DNA from: Symmetrospora coprosmae
Lineage: Eukaryota > Basidiomycota > Cystobasidiomycetes > Symmetrosporaceae
Direction of reading: 5' to 3'
Assembly: GCA_008802785.1 (NCBI GenBank)
Contig: VUYT01000002.1
Coordinates: 186,001-250,000, forward strand
DNA length: 64,000 bases
Program-made: the position numbers and the translations under genes
The notes under the pieces: generated by a model
Told to the model about the DNA's origin: nothing
What the model saw: only the letters and a program-made list of their open reading frames with translations
Database searches by the model: none
Part shown: positions 1-10,457 of the stretch, piece by piece
Layout: the number at the start of each line of letters is the position of its first letter
How positions within the stretch are numbered: the stretch's first letter is position 1

Positions 1-3000
1 CGAGGCAGCGGCGTCGCCGGCAGCCCTACATCGATTGAAAAGAGGGTTGAGCGCGTCAGCCGATTGGTTTCCCAAGCACTTCGAGAAAAACCTACGTGTA
101 CTCACTTGGGCAGCACGGCCAGCTCCTCCATTTCTGCGACCGTGATATCGCGCTCAATCTTCATTTGATTCAGCTCTTTTTCAATGCCAATCACCGAGTT
201 GCGAAGGTCGTTGCTGCGTCGCTGAAGCAATTCCTTCTTGCGCTCAATTTCATCGAGAGCACCGAGTTTGGTGGCTTGCTCCTTCATCTGCTCCTTCAAT
301 CGGAGCATCTCGAACTCGGCGTCTCGTCGGGCCGCTACCTCGCGGTCGTATTCTTCTCTGGCCATCGAAAAGCCTTCAAATGCTTGACGGGATGCGCGCT
401 GGAAGTGTTTTCACGTCAGCTGGCAATCCCCAGAGAGTTTTACGACACGCTGAAGGCTCACCCTGATGGCATTATAGTTCTTCTGCAGATCCTTCATCTT
501 ATTCTTGGTCTGCTCAAGCTCTTTAATGAGCAGCTCTACGAGCTCCACGTCAAGCGTCATCCCGCCGTTGCTTGCATCGGTGCCTGCCTCTGAAGGAGGC
601 CCGAGACCCAGGCCACGCGAAACGCTTGCACCCCGAGATCTGCGTATGCTCTCCCTGACCTTCTTGAGGGCATCCTTCGTGAGCCGCTCGCCCTCTTCCT
701 CCTCGTCTTCGTTCTGGTTGCCAGCGAGGCTCGTCCCTGTACTGAGGCGGCTCCGCTGACCCCCTGTCTGCGCGTAGAAGGACCGCCTGTTCCGCAGAGG
801 CGCGGTCGAGGCAGGCGAGAGATGCTCTTGTTCCTCCTCGTCGTCTCCTGCCTCGCTGCCGTCGATTTTGGGCGTCGCAGGCGAGCCCACGGGCGACAAG
901 CCGTCGTCAGCTTTACTCGAGATGGTCGAGAGGTGACCACTCGCTACGAGGTTGAGGTGGCGAGACTGGAATTGGTTGAGTTTGGGCGATGCGACAGGCG
1001 AGCTTGTGCTTGACAGCCCACCCGTCCCAAGACTATGGGGAGCGAGAGGTTTGGTCGGTGTGGCGGACGGCGAGAGGGTACGCCTCAGATCATCCTCCGC
1101 CGCTGATGGGTCCGATGTATTCTGGCCGGTGGATGTCCCTGCTGCGCCTGGCTGCACCTTTGAAGTTCGCCGGCTCGAGAAGGATGGGCTCGGATCGCTA
1201 ACTGCATCAAGAAAGACGAGCACATCCGGATCGTAAAAGGATAGATGCCCGGGCTTTGCCGTATCCGGTGCGTCTGATGAGTCGGCTGCGGAGAGCGTGG
1301 AGTGATCACTCGACGACCCAGGTACAGACGACGCCGCAGAGGACTGCTGCGAGGCCAGCGAGGATGAGGTACCGGACTCGCTTGGTGCGGATCCCTGATG
1401 CTCTTGCTTGTACTTCTGCTGCTGTTGCGCTGCAATTCGCCGTGAGATTGAGAGGGGCTGCCCGGCAGCCGTCTTGCCGCTCGCTGTGGTGTTCGAATCG
1501 GAGTCGTCTCCGCTCGAAAATGCACCTTGGGGACCATTACCGTCCCCAAGCAGAGAAGAGGCAGATGGGACAAGGAAGTAGTCCTCCCGCTCCTTTCCAG
1601 CCCCGTCTGAGACGGAAGGGCTTCGCCTGCCATCAGTCCGATTCTGACCGTTGCTGCTCGGCGAGAGGGAAGCTCCTGTGCCGTCTGCATCGGCGCCCGG
1701 TGCAGAGCCACCGGGCTGAGGCGCAAGGCCCATGACGCCGTAAAAGCCCGAGCGACGATTGTTGGTCCTATTGTTTTTGGGCGCGGCCAATCCGCCCGAC
1801 TGCTCAGCGTCTCGAGCCGTGGCGGCATTGCTCGACGAGCGAGCGGGTGGTGACACTGCCTGTGCTTGTGTCTGTGCCTGGGCGTGCGCTTGCTGAGCAG
1901 CAAAAGTCGACATGGACGTCGGGCTGCTCGAGTACTGCAAGACGGGCGAGATGGAGCGCTCGATCGCGCTCGCGGACATCGCCGCCGGCCCGGTAGTGGG
2001 CGACTGCGAGCGCGAGATGGACAGGCTCGCACTCGCGCTGCGCGTTGCGGCGTCGCTCGAGCCAGACGTCGCTGGCCGGCGCGTAGGCGTGGGTGAAGAG
2101 GCGAGCGGCTGCCCGTGTCCGTACGGTGTGGACTGCGAAAGCTGTGGCGAGTGAGCACGCGCATACTGCTCGGCTGCTGTGGGCTGTCCCGGCGTTGTTG
2201 CCGAGCTCGCGTTGCGAGAGTGTGAGGCGGAGCGGCTCGATGAAGCGGAGTGGCCATAGCCGAGCCTTTCTCTGTCCCGGTCGCGATCGCGTTCACGGGA
2301 CGTCGGCGAATCAGGTCCGCCGCTCTTGCTTTCTGAGCGGTAGTCCTCCCGGCTCAGCTCCCTGCCGTGTCGGGATGGCCGGGCATCGTCCTGCGATCCC
2401 GACGTGGGGACGACCGTCAACGAATCGCTCCTGTCCCTGTCCCTATCTCTCTCCTTATCCCGCTCCCGCTCCCGCTCCCTATCTCTTTCTCGTTCCCTCA
2501 AATTGCGCGTCCGCAATGTGTTTAGGTTGACAGGCGGCGGTATTGGCGATTGCTCGCCAACGGGCGATGTTGCCGGCAACGACGAGGGCGTTTGTAGCGG
2601 GCTGATGCGGTGTTCTGCATCTGGCGCTGGGCTTGGCGAGGCGGACGGCTTCTGCGACGTCGAGTGCGAGTGTGAGTGCGATTGCGAATGGGAGTGGTGG
2701 TGGTGGGGGTGGTGGTGGTGGTGATGGCGCTGATCGGATGGCTGCAGTGACGAGGAGTGGCTGGAGCGCTCGGGGTACGAGCTCGGCGCGTGCAGAGGGG
2801 AGTGCGCCTGTGTCGAGCTCGGACTCGTTACGCCCGCATTCGAGCCGTTTGCACTGCTCGCAGAGGACGGCTTTGGCCGGCTGCTACCGCTACTGCGCGT
2901 CTCTCCATGGGCGGTGCTCGGCCCAGTTCCAGATGTCCCCTGCGGATCGCGCGACGACCCAGCTGACCGCCCATCTTTCCGGCGGAGCGACTTGTTGCGC

Positions 3001-3947
3001 TTGCTCTCTGCGTGTTTCCGGGTGCGGGCGACGCGCTCATTGTGGCAGGCCATGCTGCGCGGGTCAGGCCAAACTCCAATTCAGCGATGTCAGCCCAGGC
3101 AAGGAGACAGTACAAATCTGCGCACCAGTAGATGCCCTGAGCGGTCTTTGCAAAGACCAGCTCCTCTATCCGCGTGTTGCACGTCTTGCACCGGAAGCAG
3201 TCGGCATGGTATGACTCCTGCCCCGTGACGATGGCTTCGTGCGAGATGGACAGGCCGCACGATGCGCAGACATACGAGCAGTTCTCGCACACTGGTCGGC
3301 CATCCGTGGATAGGAGCAGGTTGGTGTCGTGCTCGACCAGGAGTTGGCACTTTGCGCAGCGGCTGTTACCGCAATGTGGAGAGATGTCAGTCAACGCGTA
3401 GCCTGTGCGAATCAGGAGAACACTGACAAGCTGGCAGATCAAGCGCAGTGCAGGGTATTGCGAGGTATACGGAAGGGTGCGACGTTCGTGACGCGCGCAC
3501 ATTGAGGCGGATCCAGGTACAGAGGCAGGGCAGGGAGGGGCAAGCCAAGTCAGGACTTCAGTACGTTGCGGGAGGAGCAGCAGCAGCAGCATGCCCAGTC
3601 TAGGGACACGCCTCAGCTGTAGCTCACCAGTCGATATGCCACAGCCCATCCCCAAAGCTGACGACGACGCTGTCGCTCGTTTCCTCGAGGCTCTGCGCGC
3701 ACCCGCTGCAGACGATGTTGCCCTGTCCCTGTCCCTGTCCATGTCCCTGTCCCTGTCCGGCTGCGCCTCCACCGGGCGTCAGGACTGCGGTATCCTCCTC
3801 GCCTGCCATGGCTGAGTGGCTGCCGGTGCCTGTCAGCGGCGACGTCGCCGGAATAGCTGTCGGCGGGGGTGCAGAGAGGTTGCCCCCGGTCGCGGTCGCG
3901 GTGGTCGAAGTGGACGGACCGCCGCTGCTCGACAGCTGCTGGGACAT
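1..3947 (-). CDS. LIM-domain RhoGAP (Rga1/Rga2-like), 3' part outside window
   Basis: Likely a Rho/Cdc42 GTPase-activating protein of the fungal LIM-LIM-coiled-coil-RhoGAP class, which controls polarity at the cortex. Modelled exons on the minus strand are 3628-3947, 3126-3362, 462-3054, 106-398 and 1-25, continuing past the window start. Two zinc-binding LIM modules lie at the N-terminus (CSGC...WHID / CAKC...CENC, then CASCGLS...CFRCKTC...CMACH); an intron splits the end of LIM2. A roughly 700-residue Ser/Pro/His-rich region follows, with a poly-His block and Arg-Glu/Arg-Asp repeats. It ends in a coiled coil (ELVELLIKELEQTKNKMK onward). The catalytic RhoGAP domain is not visible, so the GAP call rests on architecture. 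The 265-nt first intron gives a slightly short LIM1 spacing, so its acceptor is uncertain. Confidence 0.8.
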
Positions 3948-5126
3948 CTGCCTGCAGACAGACAGCCGTCCTCAAGGGTTCTATGCTCGCAGCGACACCA
4001 TGCAGTGACGCAACGAGCCTCTACTGCGCTGCTGCCAGTGTCCCTCTCTGATGTTGCTGCTGCTGCTGCTGCAACTCGTCCCGTTCCGTCGCGCGAGAGT
4101 AGCAGCCCCCTTGTCACGCTCCAAGCTGTCCTCGTCTTGGTGCTATGGCCTGCAGTCCTGCAGAAAGACTCCTTCAGGCAGGAGGATGTGCAATACTGCT
4201 CCAGCGCAATAATCCTGTCCGCGCCTTTGTTGCTGTTGCGTCAAGCTGGCAGCGGACGGCAGCGCGGCGCGTTGCTGACAGCAGCATCCCGGCTGTCACT
4301 GTCCTTCCCTCCAAACCAAAACCGCAAGGCAAAGAGAGACGTCCCTAGTCAGAGACTGACAGTATTACATCAGTATCACAGTGCACATACGAGCAGATAG
4401 CAATGCTGCAGCTGCTGCTCTGCTGGCAATGCTGCCGCGACTATCCGTACAACGGGGAACGGATTACTTCTGGCACGCGGCCCGAACACACACTCGCAGC
4501 GTGACCGCCGGTGCTCAGCCATTACGGTAGGGCACATCTCTCTTCGCGGTCTCGTCAGTGGATACCTCAGTCCTAGTGACTGCAGAGCGTGGAGAGTGGA
4601 GCAGTGACTGCTGCTGTTCGGCCGCTGTCTCGTTCGCGCGTACTGTGTGAGGAGGACGCGTAGAGAGCTAGGATTCAGCTCCTGCGGTCTTCCCAAAGGG
4701 AGCCTCGAGAACATCTGACAGGCAAGTAACGCGCGCCAGGAGTGAAACAAGGCTGCAGTCTATCTCGCTTTCAATGTGTACAACAAGGTGATGGCTGCCT
4801 TCCTCCGTGCACGATACTGCTCCTGTTTGTCGCGCGCGAACGTGTCTGATTCCAGGCCCGCCCGCACGGGGGCACTGGCTCACTGCCGACTGGCAGCCGC
4901 GACCGCCGGCAGGCACCGCTTCCGCTTCCGCTCCTGCCCTTTCTTGACCTGAAGCTCGAGCTCGAGGGCAGAAGGGAAGCCAGGCCGCCTTCTTGTACTG
5001 ATCAGCGTATAATAGCGGTACACCCCGTCAATAGCCTCGCTCGCCAGCTGTGAGCGTTGACTGCAAGCGTCGCGCGCGCGCGTGCGTTCGGACATGTCGT
5101 CGATAACTCGCTCAAGACCGCTGCAG
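3948..5126. promoter_or_regulatory. Divergent intergenic region between LIM-RhoGAP and C2H2 gene
   Basis: About 1.2 kb between two divergently transcribed genes. I see no convincing coding frame. CT-rich and CTG-repeat stretches (around 4040-4080) are typical of fungal 5' leaders. It presumably holds both promoters and 5' UTRs. No TATA box was recognised. Confidence 0.4.
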
Positions 5127-8100
5127 ATGGCGAGCGGTGTGCCAGCAGAGGCGGTGAGTCCTACGAGCGCCCTCAGTCTGATCGACTGCTGCACCGTGTG
5201 CACTCTCTCTCCGTATGGCTGCCCTGGAGTCGTCCTGCTGCTCCTCTAGCCGTCCTGTCGTCCGTCCCCGCCCCTTTTTGGGAAATTGCGACGACGACGC
5301 GGTGTCGGGGCACGGGAGGGGATCTCCAGGGAGAGGGAGGAGCTGCGGTGCAGACAGTCTGCCGTAATCCACCATCACCGAGCTAACGCGCTGTTCTTTC
5401 TCCCCCCTTTCCCGTCTCTGCTGTGCCCTTGCTTTCTCTGTCCGCGGCGACCTATGCGCTGCGCTGTCAAACGCGCGCCCCTCCCTGCCCTGCGGTAATT
5501 TGTCCAACAGCAACAACAGCATTCAGGCTACAGCCCTCATCCAGACACGAGCAATGGCAGTCCCTTTGGCTCCTCGCCCTCCTTCTTCACTGGCGCAGAG
5601 GGCAACAGCAACGGCTCCCCGGCGTCGTCGTCAATAGCGGCATCACGACCCCGCCGCGCAGCTGCCTCCATCGCGCAGAACGGCAGCAGCAACAGCGGCA
5701 GCAGTCCGAAGACTGCAAGCTCGCTGGCTACCAGTCGTCCAATGAGGAAGACGTCCTCCTCCGCTTCCACCACGCCGACGCTCGGTACAAGCGCGACTTC
5801 GCCCATAGCGACCGGGACGCTGAGCTCTGGCCGCCCACGCGCAAAGAGCAAAAACAGGCTCAGCAGCGCAGGAGCGGGCAGCTACGAGCGTGAAAGCAAG
5901 TTCGACCGCCTCTTTGGGAGCAGCAGCAACGGACATGCGAGCAGTATCGGCGTCGGCTCGCCCGGCGAGAGCCCTGCCAGCAAGAGCGCAACGGCTTCGT
6001 CGATGGGCAGAGGCAGGAGCTCTAGCATGCAGCGCCGCGCGTCAGCCTCGGCGAAAGCTGCGGCGGCCGTAGCTGCGTCGAAAGCGGCTGCATCGAAAGC
6101 GGCGGATGAGGAAATTGCTGCGCTCGAGGCGTCTGTCGAGACTGCCACAGACGATGGCAGTGCAGCAGATGGAAAGCCCAAGAAGGGCATCTTGCGGTGC
6201 GAGCGGTGCAACAAGGTCTACCATCACCCGCAGAGTCTCATCAAGCGTGGGTCATCTCTCCTGGACCGTTACTCAGTGCGAATCGCTGACACCCGGTACT
6301 CATGTCCGCCTGACAGACCGCTGGCAACACACCGAGCTATGGGACGACGCCTCTTCGTATGGTCTATCAAAGCATCAGACAGTGCAAGCCCTCGAAGCTG
6401 CCGTCATTCTCGCCAACCCAGACACGCTGCGACTCCTGCCAGACGACAAGTCACACTGGCCCGCTGCCGTCTCGCCCGCAACCTCTGGCTTGCTCGGCAG
6501 CGACCGGCTCAACATCGACGTCCTCAACACGCAGCGCACACAGGGCTTCAATGGCTACAGCCGAAGCATGCCGGCGGGACTGATGCGGGGCAATTCAAAG
6601 CTCGGCATCAGCCTTGGAAGCATGGCCGAGCACCACGAGGAGGAAGAGGAGGAGCACGCAAACGAGGCGAGTGGCGACCTTCTTGATGACGACGACAAGG
6701 ATGCAGAATCGACCGAGTCGGAAGAAGAAGGCGGAATCATGATGTCTTCGCCTCGCGTGCGCACCGGCACTGCGAACGGTAACGGTCACGGCAGAGGCTA
6801 CGGTGCCAGCAGGAGCGATCGTCGACAGGCACAGCGCGAGGACACCGAGATGGCAGAGATGGACGAGGAGATGTTCTCTCTGGATCTTGCCAGTCAGGCC
6901 GGGACACCTGCTGGGCAGAATGCTGCCCTGCCCTCGGCCCATCGCCCTCTGCCGCCACCTACGAGCGCAGTGTACGGGCAAGGCGGCCTCTACGGACAGC
7001 CAGCACGCAGTGGCCTTGCGTACGCTTACGGGCGCACCAGCTTCCACAATTCCTCTTCGGGCACGCTTGCGAGCATACCTAGCCAGGGCACAATCGTACC
7101 GCATGCCTTCCGAGAAGGCAGTGGGATGATGCGCCGTGCCGAGCGGGAGCAGTCGACAGTCTCTTCCTCGACGGATATCTCGAGCAGCGACGACACGGGC
7201 CCGAGTGCTTCGTCGAGCAGCAATGCCCGCTCGACGGGCACAGGCGAGACATCGCACGATCCGCACGTCCCTTCATATGCGTATCAGCAGGCCCCAGGCG
7301 CACGGAACAATACGGTCAAGCCCAACGCGGCGCATCTGGCGCCTCATCACCCGAACGGCCTGCCCAACCTGTCCGTCTCGGCGCCCGTCCTCGGCTTCTT
7401 CACCGAGTCGCATCCGCCCAGCGCGGCAGTCGTCTCTCCGCACCTCGGGCCTACGCAAATGACCTCGCCGCAGCTGCACGCAACAGCCAGCCCGCATCTG
7501 GCACCTGTCCCTGCCGGGGCGCTTGGAATTGGCCAGAGCGCGCTCGAGCAGAATGCCGCAGAGGTGCTCAGCTCGTCGCACTCGTCTGCTTCACATGCGC
7601 ACGGTGGGCACTTCGCCTCGCCTTCGCCCTCCCGCGAGCGTGGGCGCGTCGATGCAGCAGCTCCTGCTCAGCCTTCTCACTCGACGTCGTACACCCGCGG
7701 CGCGTCTTTGTCGTTGGGACAAGGCTTCGCGGCCGCACCGAAATACACTCGGCGCCTTTCGTCGGCGCGCGGAGTATCTGGGGCTTCGTACAGCACGCTC
7801 AGCGGCGGATTTGGCGCGGCCTCTGCCCAGCCGCAGCAATTCTCCGGCAGCCCATACGCGCGCTCGCCGTACCTGCACAATTCGGCCTTGCATCACCGCG
7901 ATGCTGCAAACGCCTCGCCCGGTCCCGGTTCGGGCTTCAGCACTTCCTTCGGCCAGGCTCCGCTCGGCAGCAGCTTCCGCCCGACGAGCGTTGGCGTCGG
8001 CGCGTACGCCAGCAGCCCCGTCGTCAGGCCAGTCGACAAGAGCTCGCCGCCTTCAGATCCGGACGCGGATAATCAGCAAAGTAGCGGCAGAGACGCTGAG

Positions 8101-8133
8101 CAAGAAGAGGAGATTATGGATATGGATCTGTAG
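5127..8133 (+). CDS. Single C2H2 zinc-finger protein, Ser-rich
   Basis: Putative fungal DNA-binding protein with one C2H2 finger. The finger is CERCNKVYHHPQSLIK followed by HRWQHTELW; it is rebuilt only after removing the intron at 6247-6316. The motif is followed by SKHQTVQALEAA, as in a widespread fungal single-finger family. Exons: 5127-5153 (MASGVPAEA, inferred), 5511-6246, 6317-8133. The first exon is inferred: the Ser/Gln-rich frame is open upstream of the first internal Met (5742) back to an acceptor at 5510, and the only matching phase-0 exon with an ATG and a perfect GTGAGT donor starts at 5127. The C-terminal about 600 residues are low complexity (Ser, Ala, Gly, His) with acidic runs. 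No other domain was seen. Confidence 0.72.
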
Positions 8134-8416
8134 GCAATTCAACAGACGCGCAGCCACCGAGGGAGCTCTTGGGCAGGGAAGTTGGTGCAGTCAGTATCAG
8201 TAACTTTGGACAGTCGCAAGGCAGTCATCACGCTGCAAGGGACCGCTGTCCGTGGTAGTATATCAGCTCATTACTTGGTCTGTGTCGGTGCTGTATATAT
8301 ACCTAGTTAGCTTGGGGAGTGTGAAAGGATCAGAACTGTACAAACTCCTTAGCGCGCGTAAGTCGAGACAATGCTTCTCAAGCAGCTGATGTAGGTCATT
8401 CGCATCGAACTGATAT
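8134..8416. other. Convergent 3' intergenic region
   Basis: Tail-to-tail spacer between the C2H2 gene and the interrupted minus-strand gene. It presumably holds two 3' UTRs. Nothing coding was recognised. Confidence 0.4.
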
Positions 8417-9934
8417 CTACGGGTCAAAGAGCTGACCGCGCCAAAACCCTGGCTCAACCATGCACTCCTGCATGTCCCGTAGCAATTCCTTCACGTCCGG
8501 AATGCCATACACTTCCTGAAATTCTAAATAGTGCTTCAGGTCATCCAGGAGGCACCGCGCCTTGTCATCGTGATCGAGGTGGTTTGCGATGTTCCTGATC
8601 TCGCGTGTCCGTTCCAGTCCATTCGCACAGCTTTCCCTACCTCGCCGGTTGCCTCGAGTCGCAAGTCACCGATGGAGATGACGTCCCGGATGGCGGCTAG
8701 CTTGGTGTCATTGCGGAAGGAGGTCTCCGCGCACGAGTAGATTCTGGTCACGAGTTACCCTCAGCTTTGTGCTACGGCCGCTCGGCATGACCCGTGTTGT
8801 CGACTGTGCTCACCTATAGCTAGCTAGCCTCAACATGTGAAGGGATCTTCGACTGCATCGACAGCTCTTCCCAGACCCGCATAAATTAGCGCGTCTTTGG
8901 TCTGGCAGGCCAGGTCCCACACGCTATCTTCTGAGTACCTGCGCAGCTCGTAGCCCGCCCTGGCGATGTCATGAACGACCTCCACCTATTTTTTGTTTCG
9001 CATAGACCTCAGGATCTGCCGCATCTCCTTGCTGTAGCCGTCGCAATCTTCGCGGAGGAAGGTATCGATGTCGCTGTCTGTATCCACATTATGGCATGCA
9101 ACTCCAATTTTTGCAATGGCACGGATCGCTTCGATCTTCACGTCCGTTGAGGCGCGCGATGCTCTGAGGACGATGCTGCTAACAATCTTCTGCAGTCTGA
9201 GAGAGGTCTGTGGAAAGCCGGAAACTGTGTAAGTCCGGTGGAGCGGCTGTGATGGGAGAAATGGCACTCACGCGGTCGGCGACCTTGGCGTACATGTCGG
9301 GATCATCATGCGTGTAGGACTCTGCTCGAGACAGTAGCTCCTCCGCACACTCGATTTCCTCGGCAAATGGGCTCGGTGCGACCGTGTCTTCATCCCGCCA
9401 TGCTGAATCATCGCCGGTATCGTGACAAGGCCCGTCGTCCAGGTCCTTGCCGTTCACCGTATGGTATTGTCTGCTGTGGCCGTGTGTGCCCAACTCAAGG
9501 TTCCCCGTAGTGCTGGACACCGGCACTTGACGTTCATGTTGCTGAAAGCTTGGAACGGCCGGTAGTGTGACCTGTACTGGGTACCCGCTTGCTGTCGGTA
9601 CCAGACAAAGTCCTAGACTGGCGGGTCTCTCTTGTGCCCATTCGCAGAGGCTCGCCAGAACTGTCGCACTGGCTCGAATCTGGTCGTCCGCGAGGCCATC
9701 GAAGGGCGATTGCCGAGCCGCATCCAAGACGTCTCGGACCTCCTTCGGATGCACAGCCAGGCAGTCCAGGATCCAGCTTTTGATAGCATTGATCTCGTAT
9801 TGACTATCGTTTTTGCCGGAGCTCACTTGTACTTGCAGTGGTATGTCGGCCTGCTTGGACGCACGAGGACGCGATTGCCAATTGTGCTGCGAATTCGCCG
9901 AGCCAGCGGGATATGTGGAGAATTGTGTAGACAT
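8417..9934 (-). pseudogene. Unrecognised multi-exon gene with interrupted reading frame
   Basis: No family recognised. Exon 1 (9272-9934, start MSTQFSTYPAGSANS) and exon 2 (from 9207) are joined by a clean 64-nt intron. The frame KEMRQILRSMRNKK then meets an in-frame TAG at 8986-8988, yet coding-like sequence continues in the same frame (VEVVHDIARAGYELRR). A good 70-nt intron (8744-8813) follows, but the exon before it changes frame to reach the donor. In the last exon the frame DLRLEATGEVGKAV switches near 8621 to NGLERTREIRNIANHLD, running to a TAG at 8417. A donor at GTGGAT inside exon 2 could bypass the first stop. The other two shifts have no splice solution I could find. It may be a decaying gene or sequencing errors. 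Coding quality otherwise looks normal. Confidence 0.55.
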
Positions 9935-10457
9935 GATGAGAGGATAGGAGTATGATGTGTGCAGTCCAGCGTGTCTCAATGACTATCATCAGAAGGGAAA
10001 GCCCGAATGGGACCTGAAAAAGCAAAACAAGTCGCGTCCTCCGGTCAAGATCGGATGATCGGGCTCGGGACGGAGTTCGCGCAGAGAGTTGCCGGGATTG
10101 ACCAAGCAGGACTGAGACGGTGCAGCTGAGTGGAGTCCGGTGGCTCAGAACCACCAGAACCACCAGTCGCCGTGAACTTGTAACTTGGCCCAGACACAGA
10201 GCTGAGGCGTCTGATTGCCATCTCTCGATGCTTTTACGATGCACAGCGGATCTTTGAGCTCGCGGTGATTGGGCAGCGCGGCCGAACGCGTCTCTTCGGT
10301 GGCCGCGAGAATAGGGGGCAGCAGCTGGCCGATGACGATCCGAGCGCGGAGACAGAGACAGAAGCACGCAAGGCCGCACGTCGAGCGATTCAGGAATCGC
10401 GGAGGCTCGCTTTCGTCGCATCAGAGCACTTACAGACCTTCTCCTCCCGGCTGTTGC
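9935..10457. promoter_or_regulatory. Divergent promoter region
   Basis: About 520 bp between the interrupted minus-strand gene and the AIF-like gene. An upstream ATG at 10269 is in frame with the AIF-like start, but the intervening Arg-rich translation looks like untranslated leader. No core element was recognised. Confidence 0.35.
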
